Below, piece by piece: positions 16,913-25,155 of a DNA stretch of 44,236 bases (positions are counted from its first letter, which is position 1; each line of letters begins with the position of its first letter). The translations under genes and the position numbers were made by a program. The notes under the pieces are model-generated. The model saw only the letters and a program-made list of their open reading frames with translations. It made no database searches and was not told the origin of the DNA. Origin of the DNA: an uncultured Collinsella sp. (lineage in GTDB: Bacteria; Actinomycetota; Coriobacteriia; Coriobacteriales; Coriobacteriaceae); assembly GCA_959027945.1 (NCBI GenBank), contig CAUFRO010000017.1, positions 1 to 44,236 of the forward strand. Direction: 5' to 3'.

Positions 16913-17350
16913 ATGAACGAGGGCTACACCAAGGTATTTGTTTCACTCGACGGTACTGAGCAGCAGGATTTTGTTCTCGCACGCGCCATCAAGGTCGCCG
17001 CGAACAACGGCGCTAAGCTGATCATCGGCCACGTCATCGACTCCACCGCGCTCGAGAGCGCCGGTTCCTATCCGGTCGACCTGGTCAACGGCTTGGAGGA
17101 GGCCTTTAACAACTCCATCGCCAAGCAGCTCGAGGAGGCCAAGGCCAATCCCGACATTCCCGAGGTCGAGGTCATGATTCGTACCGGCCGCATTCGTGAG
17201 ACGCTCAAGGATGAGATGCTCGACGTGGTCAAGCCCGATCTGGTGCTCTGCGGCGCCCGCGGCCTGTCCTCAATTAAGTACGCGCTACTGGGCTCGATTT
17301 CGACGTTCCTGCTGCGCAATACGGACTGCGACATCTTGGTCGTGAAGTAG
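16913..17350 (+). CDS. Universal stress protein, UspA family
   Basis: A 145-residue single-domain Usp protein. It has the opening strand KVFVSLDGTEQQDFVLARAI and the ATP-binding signature G-x2-G-x9-G-S as GARGLSSIKYALLGS near residues 114-128, followed by the closing DCDILVVK. This suggests the nucleotide-binding subclass of small cytoplasmic stress proteins. The start has AAGGAGG upstream. It forms a single-gene unit; TATAAC at 16817-16822 could be its -10 box but no clear -35 is seen. Two hairpins follow. Confidence 0.92.
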   Translation: MNEGYTKVFVSLDGTEQQDFVLARAIKVAANNGAKLIIGHVIDSTALESAGSYPVDLVNGLEEAFNNSIAKQLEEAKANPDIPEVEVMIRTGRIRETLKDEMLDVVKPDLVLCGARGLSSIKYALLGSISTFLLRNTDCDILVVK

Positions 17351-17363
17351 CGTTGCTCCCACC

Positions 17364-17456
17364 GGCCGCGGGGCCTGCGGGGTTTCCACGGGCACGTCCT
17401 CGCCGCGTTGCGGCTGCGGGATGTGCCCTTAGGAAACCCCTCCCGGCCCCGCGGCC
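17364..17456. repeat. 93-bp imperfect palindrome after the usp gene
   Basis: The outer arms GGCCGCGGGGCC (17364-17375) and its complement (17445-17456) are followed inward by GGGGTTTCC/GGAAACCCC, GGGCAC/GTGCCC and a GCCGC/GCGGC tip. The result is one long, GC-rich, bulged hairpin. It lies 14 bp after the usp stop and before a standard terminator. It may be a repeat element or a structured 3' end. Confidence 0.65.
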
Positions 17457-17497
17457 TTCGCAGCCTTACTTCAACGAGTTGTCTGATGGAAAAATGG

Positions 17498-17528
17498 CGT
17501 GCCGCCCCGGTTGGGGCGGCACGTTTTT
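17498..17528 (+). terminator. Terminator of the usp gene
   Basis: A perfect 11-bp stem (17498-17508 with 17513-17523), GGTT loop and five T (17524-17528) form a textbook intrinsic terminator between usp and the convergent histidine kinase gene. Confidence 0.9.
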
Positions 17529-17554
17529 GTTTGGGTAGACGTCTGCCGTGTGCG

Positions 17555-18598
17555 CTACTCGAAATATTGGAACTTGTTGGTTGAGAAGGCGAACGTGACG
17601 ACGAAGCCTTCGCCGGGCTCGGACGCTGCGGTGACGTCGATGCCCATCTTGGAGCACAGACGCGCCACCAGGTAGAGGCCGATGCCCGTTGCGCGCTTGG
17701 TGGTGCGGCCGTTGTCGCCGGTAAAACCCTTCTCGAACACGCGCGGCAGGTCTGCCGCACACACGCCGCAGCCGTTGTCCGCGACGGTAAGCTCGATGCG
17801 CTCGCTTGCCAGGCCCTCGTCCAGCAACGCGCCCGAAAACACGATCTTTGCGCCGTCCTCACGCGCATATTTAATGCTGTTCTGAATGAGCTGGCCCAGA
17901 ATAAACTCGAGCCACTTCTCGTCGGTAAACACCTCAAAGTCGAGGTTCTCGCACACCGGGGCCACGTGCGCCGCGATGAGCTCACGCGCGTTGGCCTTGA
18001 TCGCGCCCGTCACCAGGGTCTTAAGATCCCAGCGGCGAATCAGGTAGTCACGCTCCACGACTTCCGAGCGCGCATAGTACAGCGCCTGGTCGATATAGCG
18101 CTCCACGCGGGCAAGCTCGCGACCGAGGTCGTCTACGCGCGACAGATCGTCTTCGCTGCCGTCCAGGTTTTCAAGAATCAGATGGGCTGCCGCCAGAGGT
18201 AACTTGGCCTCGTGGACCCAGCTTTCGATATAGTCGCGATAATCATCGGTCTGGCGCCGGCCTTCGGCAACCTCGTCGCAGGCAGCTTTGCCCACCCGGC
18301 GCAAGACCTCGTACTCAAGCTCGCCCTCGGCATAGGTCGGGCATTGCACCATCTCCTGCACCCATGCGGGACTCTCGAGTTCCTCTGCCGCACGCTCCAG
18401 CTGGCGCAGAAAACGACGACGACGCGCGTACTCGATCACGATGCCGAGCATACCAAAGATAAAGGACACGCCAACCGCCACGACCACGATAGAAACGGGT
18501 GCGCCGGCGACCGTCAGCACAAAGCAGCTCAGCAGCACGCCGCAGGTCCACACGGCGACGGGAAGCAGCGCATCTTTAAAGAACTTGCCAAACGACAT
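17555..18598 (-). CDS. Sensor histidine kinase (intramembrane-sensing, BceS-like)
   Basis: A 347-residue membrane kinase. Two closely spaced transmembrane segments (about residues 11-30 and 34-55) with almost no extracellular loop are typical of the intramembrane-sensing group related to BceS/GraS. The phosphorylated His is in ESWVHEAKLPLAA (His129). The ATPase domain shows FILGQLIQNSIKYA (N box), VADNGCGVC (G1) and GIGLYLVARLC (G2). It lies 9 bp after the response-regulator gene and surely shares its transcript. BceS partners usually sit beside a BceAB-type ABC transporter; none is present here, so the signal is unknown, with cell-envelope stress a guess from the architecture. Confidence 0.9.
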   Translation of the reverse strand: MSFGKFFKDALLPVAVWTCGVLLSCFVLTVAGAPVSIVVVAVGVSFIFGMLGIVIEYARRRRFLRQLERAAEELESPAWVQEMVQCPTYAEGELEYEVLRRVGKAACDEVAEGRRQTDDYRDYIESWVHEAKLPLAAAHLILENLDGSEDDLSRVDDLGRELARVERYIDQALYYARSEVVERDYLIRRWDLKTLVTGAIKANARELIAAHVAPVCENLDFEVFTDEKWLEFILGQLIQNSIKYAREDGAKIVFSGALLDEGLASERIELTVADNGCGVCAADLPRVFEKGFTGDNGRTTKRATGIGLYLVARLCSKMGIDVTAASEPGEGFVVTFAFSTNKFQYFE

Positions 18599-18607
18599 AG
18601 CCGGCCC

Positions 18608-19279
18608 CTAGACCGAATAGCCTTGGCCGCGGTGCGTCGTCAAATACCCCTTGATGCCGATTTTTTCGAGCGTGGTGCGCAGGCGGTTGATGTTGACGGT
18701 AAGCGTGTTGTCGTCCACGAAGGCGTCGGAGTCCCACAGGTCCTGCATGATGGCCGGACGCGAGACGATCTTGCCCGCGCGGCTCAGAAGCAGCGAGAGG
18801 ATACGCAGTTCATTTTTGGTGAGCTCGGTGCTAGTGCCGGTTTGCGTATTGGTGACCATGGAACGGGCGAGGTCAAGCTCCAGTCCCTTGTGGACGAGCG
18901 TACTGCGCTCGCCTGCCGCCGAGGTGCGACGCAGCAAGGCATTGATGCGCGCCACGAGCACACGGGCGCTGTAGGGCTTGGGAACAAAGTCGTCCGCGCC
19001 GAGCGTCATGGCCATGACCTCGTCGATCTCGGTCGTGCGCGACGTGAGGACGATGATGGGAACCTCGGATTCGCGGCGAACCTCGTGGCAGATATGCTGG
19101 CCGTCCTTGACGGGAAGCGTGAGGTCGAGCAGCACCAGGTCGGGCGCGGCGGCGAGAATATCGCGCGAGACATGCTCGAACGATTCGCAGGCCTCGACCT
19201 CAAAACCGGCACGCGCCAAAATGTCGGCGAGCTCGCGACGGATGGGCTCGTCGTCCTCAACGATATAGATCAGCGCCAT
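18608..19279 (-). CDS. OmpR-family response regulator
   Basis: A 224-residue two-domain regulator. The receiver has the acidic pair in VEDDEP (about Asp9, Asp10), phosphorylated Asp52 in LLDLTLP, LTSR at about 78-81 and Lys101 in VPKPY. The C-terminal winged helix (about 125-224) includes LTKNELRILSLLLSRAG, LWDSDAFVDDNTLTVNINRLR and the closing RGQGYSV. The start at 19279 is supported by GAGGGGAG; upstream in-frame codons precede the receiver fold and are unlikely. It is the first gene of the two-component operon. Confidence 0.93.
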   Translation of the reverse strand: MALIYIVEDDEPIRRELADILARAGFEVEACESFEHVSRDILAAAPDLVLLDLTLPVKDGQHICHEVRRESEVPIIVLTSRTTEIDEVMAMTLGADDFVPKPYSARVLVARINALLRRTSAAGERSTLVHKGLELDLARSMVTNTQTGTSTELTKNELRILSLLLSRAGKIVSRPAIMQDLWDSDAFVDDNTLTVNINRLRTTLEKIGIKGYLTTHRGQGYSV

Positions 19280-19415
19280 GGATTCCGCTCCCCTCTTGGT
19301 TGTCTTGCCACCATTATGGCCGCGAAACTGCAGGTGTGCACCGCGCGCGGTACCAAGGTGACAGAACTGTTCGCGAGCGGGGGCGTTTTGTCCGCCTCGC
19401 ACTCGCAGCGGTGGC

Positions 19416-19460
19416 GGGGACCAAAATGATTCTTTAATCCCCGTCCCAGAAAAATCATTT
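19416..19460. repeat. REP-like palindrome with GGGAC cores
   Basis: GGGGACC (plus strand, near 19417) and GGGACGGGG (minus strand, near 19438-19447) flank inverted arms AAATGATT (19424-19431) and AATCATTT (19453-19460). The element ends exactly in the stop codon of the next gene and resembles the other GGGAC-core palindromes of this window. Confidence 0.45.
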
Positions 19461-20166
19461 AGCGGCGGGCACGGAGCTTTTCGTAGCCTTCGGCGAAGAA
19501 GGCGACCGTGGCGGCGTCGGCCTCGGCGGCGTCCGTCTCGGTTGCGGGGACCACGCCGTGCTCGTCGCTCACTAGGAACAGCGCGCCCTTAAGCTGCGCG
19601 GGAATATCTACGCGCGTGACCGAGATGCCCTTGGTCTGGGCCAGCTGTTCGATGAGCGTCGCCGTGCCGCACAGGCACTCGTCCGCCGGCGCCACAAAGG
19701 CAAGCTCGCCGTTGTTGACGGCAGCGAGCAGCTCGGGCGCCACGCCGGTCTCGTCGGCCTCGGAGCGAGCCTCGGCAGAACGGGCACGCAGCGCCTTGGC
19801 CGACGTGTCGGCCAGCGGCTCGTACTCCCCCACCGTCATGGCGGCGTTGCCGTTGATATCGATCACCAGCATGAGCACGCCGTCGCGGGCGGTGTAGTCG
19901 CCCTCGGCAAGTGACCACTCAACGTGCTGCTTGGCCCAGCTGAGCATGTTATGGGTAAGTGGTTCGCCCTGCACCAGGCGCTCAGACAGCGCGCGGATGT
20001 GACGGTTGAGCATGGGCACCTTTTTGTTGGACATGCGCCAACGGCAGATGAGCGCGGGCTTGTCGAGCGTGAACTTCTCGACCGCCTCCTGATTGGCGCA
20101 AAAGTCCTCGTACGCACGCTGATCCTCGGCATTACCAAACAGTTCGGCATCATCAATCTGGGGCAT
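19459..20166 (-). CDS. Conserved protein of unknown function, possible remote aminotransferase IV-like fold
   Basis: A 235-residue soluble protein with no signal peptide or membrane segment. I do not recognise the family with certainty. The middle and C-terminal parts (RDGVLMLVIDINGNAAM; TLIEQLAQTKGISVTRVDI; then ALFLVSDEHGVVPA) loosely recall the order of strands in class IV aminotransferases, but the PLP lysine motif is not evident, so this is weak. The start at 20166 (AAAGG upstream) is preferred; an ATG at 20190 with GAGGA is possible. It follows purH on the same strand, separated by a terminator. Confidence 0.7.
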   Translation of the reverse strand: MPQIDDAELFGNAEDQRAYEDFCANQEAVEKFTLDKPALICRWRMSNKKVPMLNRHIRALSERLVQGEPLTHNMLSWAKQHVEWSLAEGDYTARDGVLMLVIDINGNAAMTVGEYEPLADTSAKALRARSAEARSEADETGVAPELLAAVNNGELAFVAPADECLCGTATLIEQLAQTKGISVTRVDIPAQLKGALFLVSDEHGVVPATETDAAEADAATVAFFAEGYEKLRARR

Positions 20167-20206
20167 GGTTGTACCTTTCGTGTTAGTCATTCCGTCCTCT
20201 TATACC

Positions 20207-20242
20207 AAAAAGACGGCCCTCCAAACGGAGCGACCGTCTTTT
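20207..20242 (-). terminator. Terminator of purH
   Basis: The outer arms AAAAGACGG and CCGTCTTTT and an inner CTCC/GGAG stem span 20207-20242, 30 bp after purH. On the minus strand the stem ends in TTTTT. Confidence 0.75.
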
Positions 20243-20271
20243 GCAGAGATTATTTTGTCCCGGGGCGAAAC

Positions 20272-21879
20272 TTAGTGACGGAAATGCCTGGCACCGGTGA
20301 AGACCATAGCGATATTGTGCTCGTTGCAGGCCTGGATGCTCTCGTCGTCGCGCTTGGAGCCGCCGGGCTGAATGATGCAGGTCACACCGTGTGCAGCAAG
20401 CACGTCGACGTTGTCGCGGAACGGGAAGAATGCGTCGCTTGCGCAGGCAAAGCCGCCCTTCTCCACACCCTCGCGCTCGCAGAAGTCCTCGGCGCGCTCG
20501 CAGGCAAGCAGCGCAGAGTCAACGCGATTGGGCTGACCCGGGCCCATGCCAATGCCGGCCTTGCCCTTGGAGACCAGGATGGCGTTGGACTTGACGCCCT
20601 TGCAGACCTTCCAGGCAAACTCGAGCTCGGCCATCTCGGCATCGGTGGGCTTGCGGTCGGTGGGGAACGTAAAGGTCGCGGGATCCTCGGTCACGTGGTC
20701 GACTTCCTGCACCAGCATGCCGCCGTCGATGGAGCGCAGCTCCACCTGGGCGCCGTGGTCCACGCCGCCGGTCGCCAACACGCGCAGGTTGGGGCGCTTG
20801 GCCATGCGCTCGAGCGCCTCGGCAGTGTAGCTCGGGGCGATGATGACCTCGACGAACTGCTTGTTCTGATCGGCAAAGTGCTCAACCAGCTCATAGGGAA
20901 CCTCGCGGTTGCAGGCGATGATGCCGCCGAAGGCGCTCTTGGGATCGCAGGCGAAGGCGCGGTCGTAGGCGGCCGTGATGTCCTCGGCAACGGCGGAACC
21001 GCAGGGATTCTGGTGCTTGAGGATCACGCAGGCCGGCTCGTCGAACTCGCGGACCAGGTTCCAGGCGGCGTCGGCATCCAGATAGTTGTTGTAGCTGAGC
21101 GGCTTGCCCTGGATCTGCTCGGAGCCCACGAGCGGGAACTGCGAGCTCGCGGTGTTCTCGCAGCCCTCGGCAAAGCGATAGACCGTGGCCTTCTGCTGAG
21201 GATTCTCGCCATAGCGCAGGTCGTCGACCTTCTCCAGCGAGATCTCGAGCTTGGCAGAGGTGTCCGCCACGTCGCTTGCCTGGGCGGCAAGCCAACGGGA
21301 GATAGCCGTGTCGTAGGCGGCGGTGGTCTGGTAGACCTTCACCTGCAGGCGACGACGGGTAGAAAGCGTGGTGCAGCCACCGGTCTCGTGCATCTCGGCC
21401 AGGACGGCATCATAGTCGGCCGGGTCGGAGATGACGGTAACGCTCGTGGCGTTCTTGGCGGCAGAGCGCAGCATGGAGGGACCGCCGATGTCGATGTGCT
21501 CGATGGCATCCGCGAAGGTGACCTCGGGGTTGGCGACGGTCTTCTCGAACTCGTACAGGTTGACGACGACCAAATCGATCAGCTTAATACCGTGCTGAGC
21601 CGCCTCCTGCATGTGCTGCTCGGAATCGCGGCGGGCCAGCAGCGCGCCGTGAACCTTGGGGTGCAGGGTCTTAACGCGGCCGTCCATCATCTCGGGATAG
21701 CCCGTGAACTCCTCGATGGGGGTTACGGGAACGCCCGCGTCCTCGATGGCACGAGCCGTGCCGCCCGTAGAGATGATCTCGACGCCAAAGTCGTCAACCA
21801 GCGTCCGTGCGAAATCGACGACGCCCGTCTTATCGGTAACCGAGATCAACGCGCGTGCGATCTTCACATCAGATCCCAT
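20272..21879 (-). CDS. purH: Bifunctional AICAR formyltransferase / IMP cyclohydrolase
   Basis: A 535-residue enzyme catalysing the last two steps of IMP synthesis. The N-terminal MGS-like cyclohydrolase (about residues 1-200) shows ALISVTDKTGVVDFA, IISTGGTARAIEDAGV and MMDGRVKTLHPKVHGALL. The C-terminal formyltransferase (about 200-535) shows LRYGENPQQKA, KHQNPCGSAVA, AFGGIIACNREV and the closing FFPFRDNVDVLAAHGV with FTGARHFRH, all family-typical. Length is normal. The start has AGGAGG upstream. No other purine gene adjoins it in this window. Confidence 0.97.
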   Translation of the reverse strand: MGSDVKIARALISVTDKTGVVDFARTLVDDFGVEIISTGGTARAIEDAGVPVTPIEEFTGYPEMMDGRVKTLHPKVHGALLARRDSEQHMQEAAQHGIKLIDLVVVNLYEFEKTVANPEVTFADAIEHIDIGGPSMLRSAAKNATSVTVISDPADYDAVLAEMHETGGCTTLSTRRRLQVKVYQTTAAYDTAISRWLAAQASDVADTSAKLEISLEKVDDLRYGENPQQKATVYRFAEGCENTASSQFPLVGSEQIQGKPLSYNNYLDADAAWNLVREFDEPACVILKHQNPCGSAVAEDITAAYDRAFACDPKSAFGGIIACNREVPYELVEHFADQNKQFVEVIIAPSYTAEALERMAKRPNLRVLATGGVDHGAQVELRSIDGGMLVQEVDHVTEDPATFTFPTDRKPTDAEMAELEFAWKVCKGVKSNAILVSKGKAGIGMGPGQPNRVDSALLACERAEDFCEREGVEKGGFACASDAFFPFRDNVDVLAAHGVTCIIQPGGSKRDDESIQACNEHNIAMVFTGARHFRH

Positions 21880-22155
21880 GCAGTCCTCCTGTCTGGTACG
21901 CCGCCGTGCTCTGTGAGTCGGTGATACGTCGATCTGCAGCGCTCGCGCAGCGGCATTGAAAATACTGATTCAATGTAGCGCATCGAGCGCGACGATGCAC
22001 CCCGCAACGCACGGCTGTGCAGAAAAAGCTTCGAGCGGGGGTTGCAGGAGCGCCACTGGGCACGGTGAGTTCATGGAACACAGGGGCACCATAATTAGAT
22101 GCCAATGGCGTGGTAGAACTGTGCTCGATATGCATCCGCAATAGAAAGAGGCACC

Positions 22156-22797
22156 ATGGTCTCGCGGGTTCTCTACCGACCGTTTGATACCGAAGATTTC
22201 GACGCCATCGCGCTGATCCTGCAGCAGCTTTGGCACAACAACTCGGATAACGATGAGTACAACCGCCTCGAAGCCGCGTGCGATCTTGCCTACTGTCTTT
22301 CTTCCTCGACGTTTTCGCAGGTTGCAGTTATAGATGGCGAGGCGCGCGGCATTGCGCTTGCACGCGCAGGACAGAGCTCCGGCGCCAGCGTCAAGGAACA
22401 TTGGATGGACACTGAGCGTGCACTGCTGTCGCAGATGCGCGAGCTGGAGCCCGATGCCTGCGCCGAGTATCTCTCGTTTGTGCGCACCACCATTCGAACC
22501 AACAACCGCCTGCTCGAGAGCAGCCCACTGCCGCATGACAACGAGGTCACGCTGCTTGCCGTGGATCGCGACGTCCACGGCCTGGGCGTTGGCACGGTTC
22601 TGCTCGACGCCGCAATCTCGCATCTGTCCTCGCTTGGAGCGACGAGGGCGCACCTGTACACCGACTCCAACTGCTCGTGGAAGTTCTACGAGCTGCACGG
22701 CTTTAAGCGCACGGCCACGCACCGCGCCAACCGCGAAGAGCGTCGCCACGACATGCCGCGCGAAAGCTTCCTCTACGAACTCGACCTAACAGCCTAG
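22156..22797 (+). CDS. GNAT-family N-acetyltransferase
   Basis: A 213-residue acetyltransferase of the GNAT superfamily. The acetyl-CoA loop is VDRDVHGLGVGTVLLDAA (about residues 137-154), followed by ATRAHLYTDSNCSWKFYELHGFKRTA, the usual C-terminal strand-helix with FYELHGF. The N-terminal half (YRPFDTEDFDAIALILQQLW) opens like many GNATs of unknown substrate. It has an AAAGAGG Shine-Dalgarno, is divergent from purH and is not in an operon. Confidence 0.85.
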   Translation: MVSRVLYRPFDTEDFDAIALILQQLWHNNSDNDEYNRLEAACDLAYCLSSSTFSQVAVIDGEARGIALARAGQSSGASVKEHWMDTERALLSQMRELEPDACAEYLSFVRTTIRTNNRLLESSPLPHDNEVTLLAVDRDVHGLGVGTVLLDAAISHLSSLGATRAHLYTDSNCSWKFYELHGFKRTATHRANREERRHDMPRESFLYELDLTA

Positions 22798-22863
22798 CCT
22801 CGGCAGCCACACCTGGTCATTTAAGTCTGTCCCCAATGAGTGGCCTAGGGGGTTTGTAGATAG

Positions 22864-22899
22864 CCGTGGTCAAAAAACATCAAATATGAGTACTGTTAC
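22864..22899 (+). repeat. 36-bp dispersed repeat, copy B
   Basis: It starts CCGTGGTCAAAAAAC and ends with TGAGTACTGTTAC. It is identical to copy C at 30 of 36 positions (C lies inverted 162 bp away) and to copy A at 29 of 36. Confidence 0.75.
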
Positions 22900-22994
22900 C
22901 TTTTTAGTAGCAGCGATTTGGGGCATTTTTGATGCTTGCAGGCATGACGACCAGCTGCGCGAGCTGACGTAGCTCCCCAAATGTTCAATAAAAT

Positions 22995-23029
22995 GGGCTC
23001 CTAACGAGAAGTACTCTCATTAGGAGCCC
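22995..23029. terminator. Hairpin between the two 36-bp repeats
   Basis: The arms GGGCTCCTAA and TTAGGAGCCC pair perfectly; a C-A mismatch and a GAGA/TCTC stem follow around a 5-nt loop. AAAAT precedes and GTTATTAT follows, so it could act as a weak terminator in either direction. Confidence 0.6.
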
Positions 23030-23061
23030 GTTATTATGTGCAAACATATGTGACCAACGCA

Positions 23062-23097
23062 GCAACAGTACTCATATTTGGCATTTTTTGTCCACTG
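23062..23097 (-). repeat. 36-bp dispersed repeat, copy C
   Basis: The minus-strand reading begins CAGTGGACAAAAAATG and ends TGAGTACTGTTGC. With copy B it forms the inverted ends of a 234-bp unit (22864-23097). Confidence 0.75.
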
Positions 23098-23152
23098 CCC
23101 CTTGCGCGAAAGTCCTCAACGGAAAGTTTAGCCCGTTTCGATGCACAAAAAT

Positions 23153-23194
23153 GGGGTGGATCTTCCCTGGCAACCGCCCAGAAAGATCCACCCC
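23153..23194 (-). terminator. Terminator of the DUF2207 gene
   Basis: A 12-bp perfect stem (23153-23164 with 23183-23194) lies 15 bp after the stop. On the minus strand it is followed by CATTTTTG. Confidence 0.75.
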
Positions 23195-23208
23195 AAAGCA
23201 AGCGCTCG

Positions 23209-25155
23209 CTAGAACGTTCCGCCGCCGCCTCCGCCGACGCCGCCACCGCCGCCACCGGAAAAGCCGCCGCCGCTACCGCCGCTCGAGCTATCGGAACTCG
23301 AAGCCAGCTCGCGGATGGTCTCGTGATACACATCGTTAAACGAATCGAGCGGAGACTCGTTGCCGTAGTGATGGTAATACCACCAGTAGCAGGGGTAGTT
23401 GTCGTAGAAATCGTCGCTGTTGCGCAGGTCCGCAGGCACGGCCTCGGCCAGCTGTCGCAGCACTTCTTTCGAAACGCCCAGGGCAACGCCCATCACCAGC
23501 AGTTTGTTCCACAAGATCAGGTCGCTGGGGATGGCCTCCTTCAGGCGCGTAAAGTCCTCGAGCCAATGCTTGAGCGCCTTGCAGCGAGCCGCCACCTCGG
23601 CGCCCTCCGGCGTGTAACGGCGGAAGGTGCAGCTCAGGACAAAGCCCACAATCGTGACGGGGATCGAGATCATAGCGGCACCGACGTTGGCGTCCGCAAA
23701 GTCGGTATAGAACAGAGAGCCCAAAATGCCAAAGACAATGATGATGCCAAGAACCAGGCCGGCCACCATCGCGATAGTGCCATCCGATGCAATAAGCTCG
23801 CGCGCCTCCAGCTTGGCCTTAACTGTGCTCTGATAGTCCTCGAGCTTGTCGCCAACAGATGTGGTGCGCTCGCTAGCGTACTCCTCCAGCTCGCTAAACG
23901 TGCGCGAACGGACTCCGTCCTTATCGGGCTTAACGCCAGCGAAGAAGACCTTGAGCACATCGCGATCGATGCCGTCCTTCTTGGCAGCCTTCCAGGCCTC
24001 GTCGGTCACTGTGATGCGATACGTCTGCTCCTCTTTTTCGCGACGGAGCAGACCCTTCTTCTTGGTCTCGGTCGCTTCTTCCAGCTTGATCACGCGGTCG
24101 TCGGTCAGCTTCATCAGTGTGGCGATATATGCCTGATCGGGCACGTCGTTCCAGCTCATAAGAGCTGCAAGCACCGCGGGATGGTCGGCGGAGGGTACAT
24201 CGCGGAAGTACTCGTCCTGGAAGAGCGGCTTGGGCTTGGGCCTGCGCAGCTTGAGCATCACGATCACACCGGTATAGGCAACCGCCACAACAACACACAC
24301 CACGGCAATCGCGCTGGCAATCGCACGCGCGTGCTCACGGCGGGCGTTAGCTTCGTCGGCCCATTCCTTCTCTTCGCTCAGGATCGTTGACATGCGCTCT
24401 TCGCCCGAGGCGGCAAGCTGCGGCACCCAGTCGCTGGGGAAGGCGATGCGTGCCTCGGCGAATTCGCCCTGATGCACGCAGGGAATGGTATAGGTGACCA
24501 TGGGCTCGTCCTCATCGAGCGACACGTCGCCCGTCAGCGGACCGTGGCCCCATGCGCGGAAGTTATCGCCTTTGACGGCCGCCGTCCCGGCAGCGGCATT
24601 TGCGAAGCGCACTTCCATCTCGACGTCATCGGAATCCGCGGACCAGCCGTCGCCCACAAACTTCCAGTAGAGCTCGGCGGTATCGGCCCAGTTCATGACC
24701 GCGCCGGTCATGGTGTAGCTCACGTAGTAGATTGCGCTGTCGCCGCTCTCGTGAGGGCTGAACACCTTAATCCTTACGCCGTCACCGGTCTGCTCGACCG
24801 TGTAGACGCCAGAGTCGCCCTTGTTCGCGCTATCGACTTTGTTAAACGCGGTGTCCTCTTCCTCGACACTCAGCACATCGACGCCCGCCGCGCCGCCCTG
24901 CTGGTTGGTACCCGTATTGATCTCCCAAAACACGCCGTTGATGTCGTCATCGAAATCAAACTGGCGCCCCTCGACAACGGTCAGCGATCCATCGGCCTCG
25001 ACCGTGGCACTGATGTAGGTTTGGGTCATGGAATACCCGTCGGCACGTGCAACGGCGGGCAACAGCAGCAGCGCGCACGCGACGAGCGCGCAAATGGAAG
25101 CAAATCGCGCAAACGGGCAGCGCTGCCGACAGGTCTTGGCAACGGGGGCGTTCAT
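23209..25155 (-). CDS. DUF2207 membrane protein with glycine-rich tail
   Basis: A 648-residue exported membrane protein. A signal peptide with a strong hydrophobic core (CALVACALLLLPAVARA) is followed by the DUF2207 extracellular domain (MTQTYISATVEADGSLTVVEGRQFDFDDDINGVFWEI onward, in pieces), a transmembrane segment near residue 280 and a cytoplasmic part with a second hydrophobic pair (about 490-540). The C-terminus is almost pure glycine and serine ending in GGGGGGTF, a hallmark of this family. Function is unknown. The start at 25155 has AAGGATG upstream and gives a good signal peptide. It is monocistronic with a terminator. Confidence 0.88.
   Translation of the reverse strand: MNAPVAKTCRQRCPFARFASICALVACALLLLPAVARADGYSMTQTYISATVEADGSLTVVEGRQFDFDDDINGVFWEINTGTNQQGGAAGVDVLSVEEEDTAFNKVDSANKGDSGVYTVEQTGDGVRIKVFSPHESGDSAIYYVSYTMTGAVMNWADTAELYWKFVGDGWSADSDDVEMEVRFANAAAGTAAVKGDNFRAWGHGPLTGDVSLDEDEPMVTYTIPCVHQGEFAEARIAFPSDWVPQLAASGEERMSTILSEEKEWADEANARREHARAIASAIAVVCVVVAVAYTGVIVMLKLRRPKPKPLFQDEYFRDVPSADHPAVLAALMSWNDVPDQAYIATLMKLTDDRVIKLEEATETKKKGLLRREKEEQTYRITVTDEAWKAAKKDGIDRDVLKVFFAGVKPDKDGVRSRTFSELEEYASERTTSVGDKLEDYQSTVKAKLEARELIASDGTIAMVAGLVLGIIIVFGILGSLFYTDFADANVGAAMISIPVTIVGFVLSCTFRRYTPEGAEVAARCKALKHWLEDFTRLKEAIPSDLILWNKLLVMGVALGVSKEVLRQLAEAVPADLRNSDDFYDNYPCYWWYYHHYGNESPLDSFNDVYHETIRELASSSDSSSGGSGGGFSGGGGGGVGGGGGGTF

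Larger units (their letters stand above)
22798..23152. other. Gene-free repeat-rich spacer
   Basis: No gene is seen in this 355-bp stretch between the acetyltransferase and the DUF2207 gene. It contains a GGGGACAG core (minus strand, near 22828-22835), two inverted copies of the 36-bp dispersed repeat (22864-22899 and 23062-23097) and a central hairpin (22995-23029). The symmetric layout suggests a small insertion-like unit. Confidence 0.6.

Noticed and set aside
21880..22155. Riboswitch upstream of purH
   Set aside because: I looked for a purine aptamer or a terminator/antiterminator pair in the 275-bp gap and saw none.
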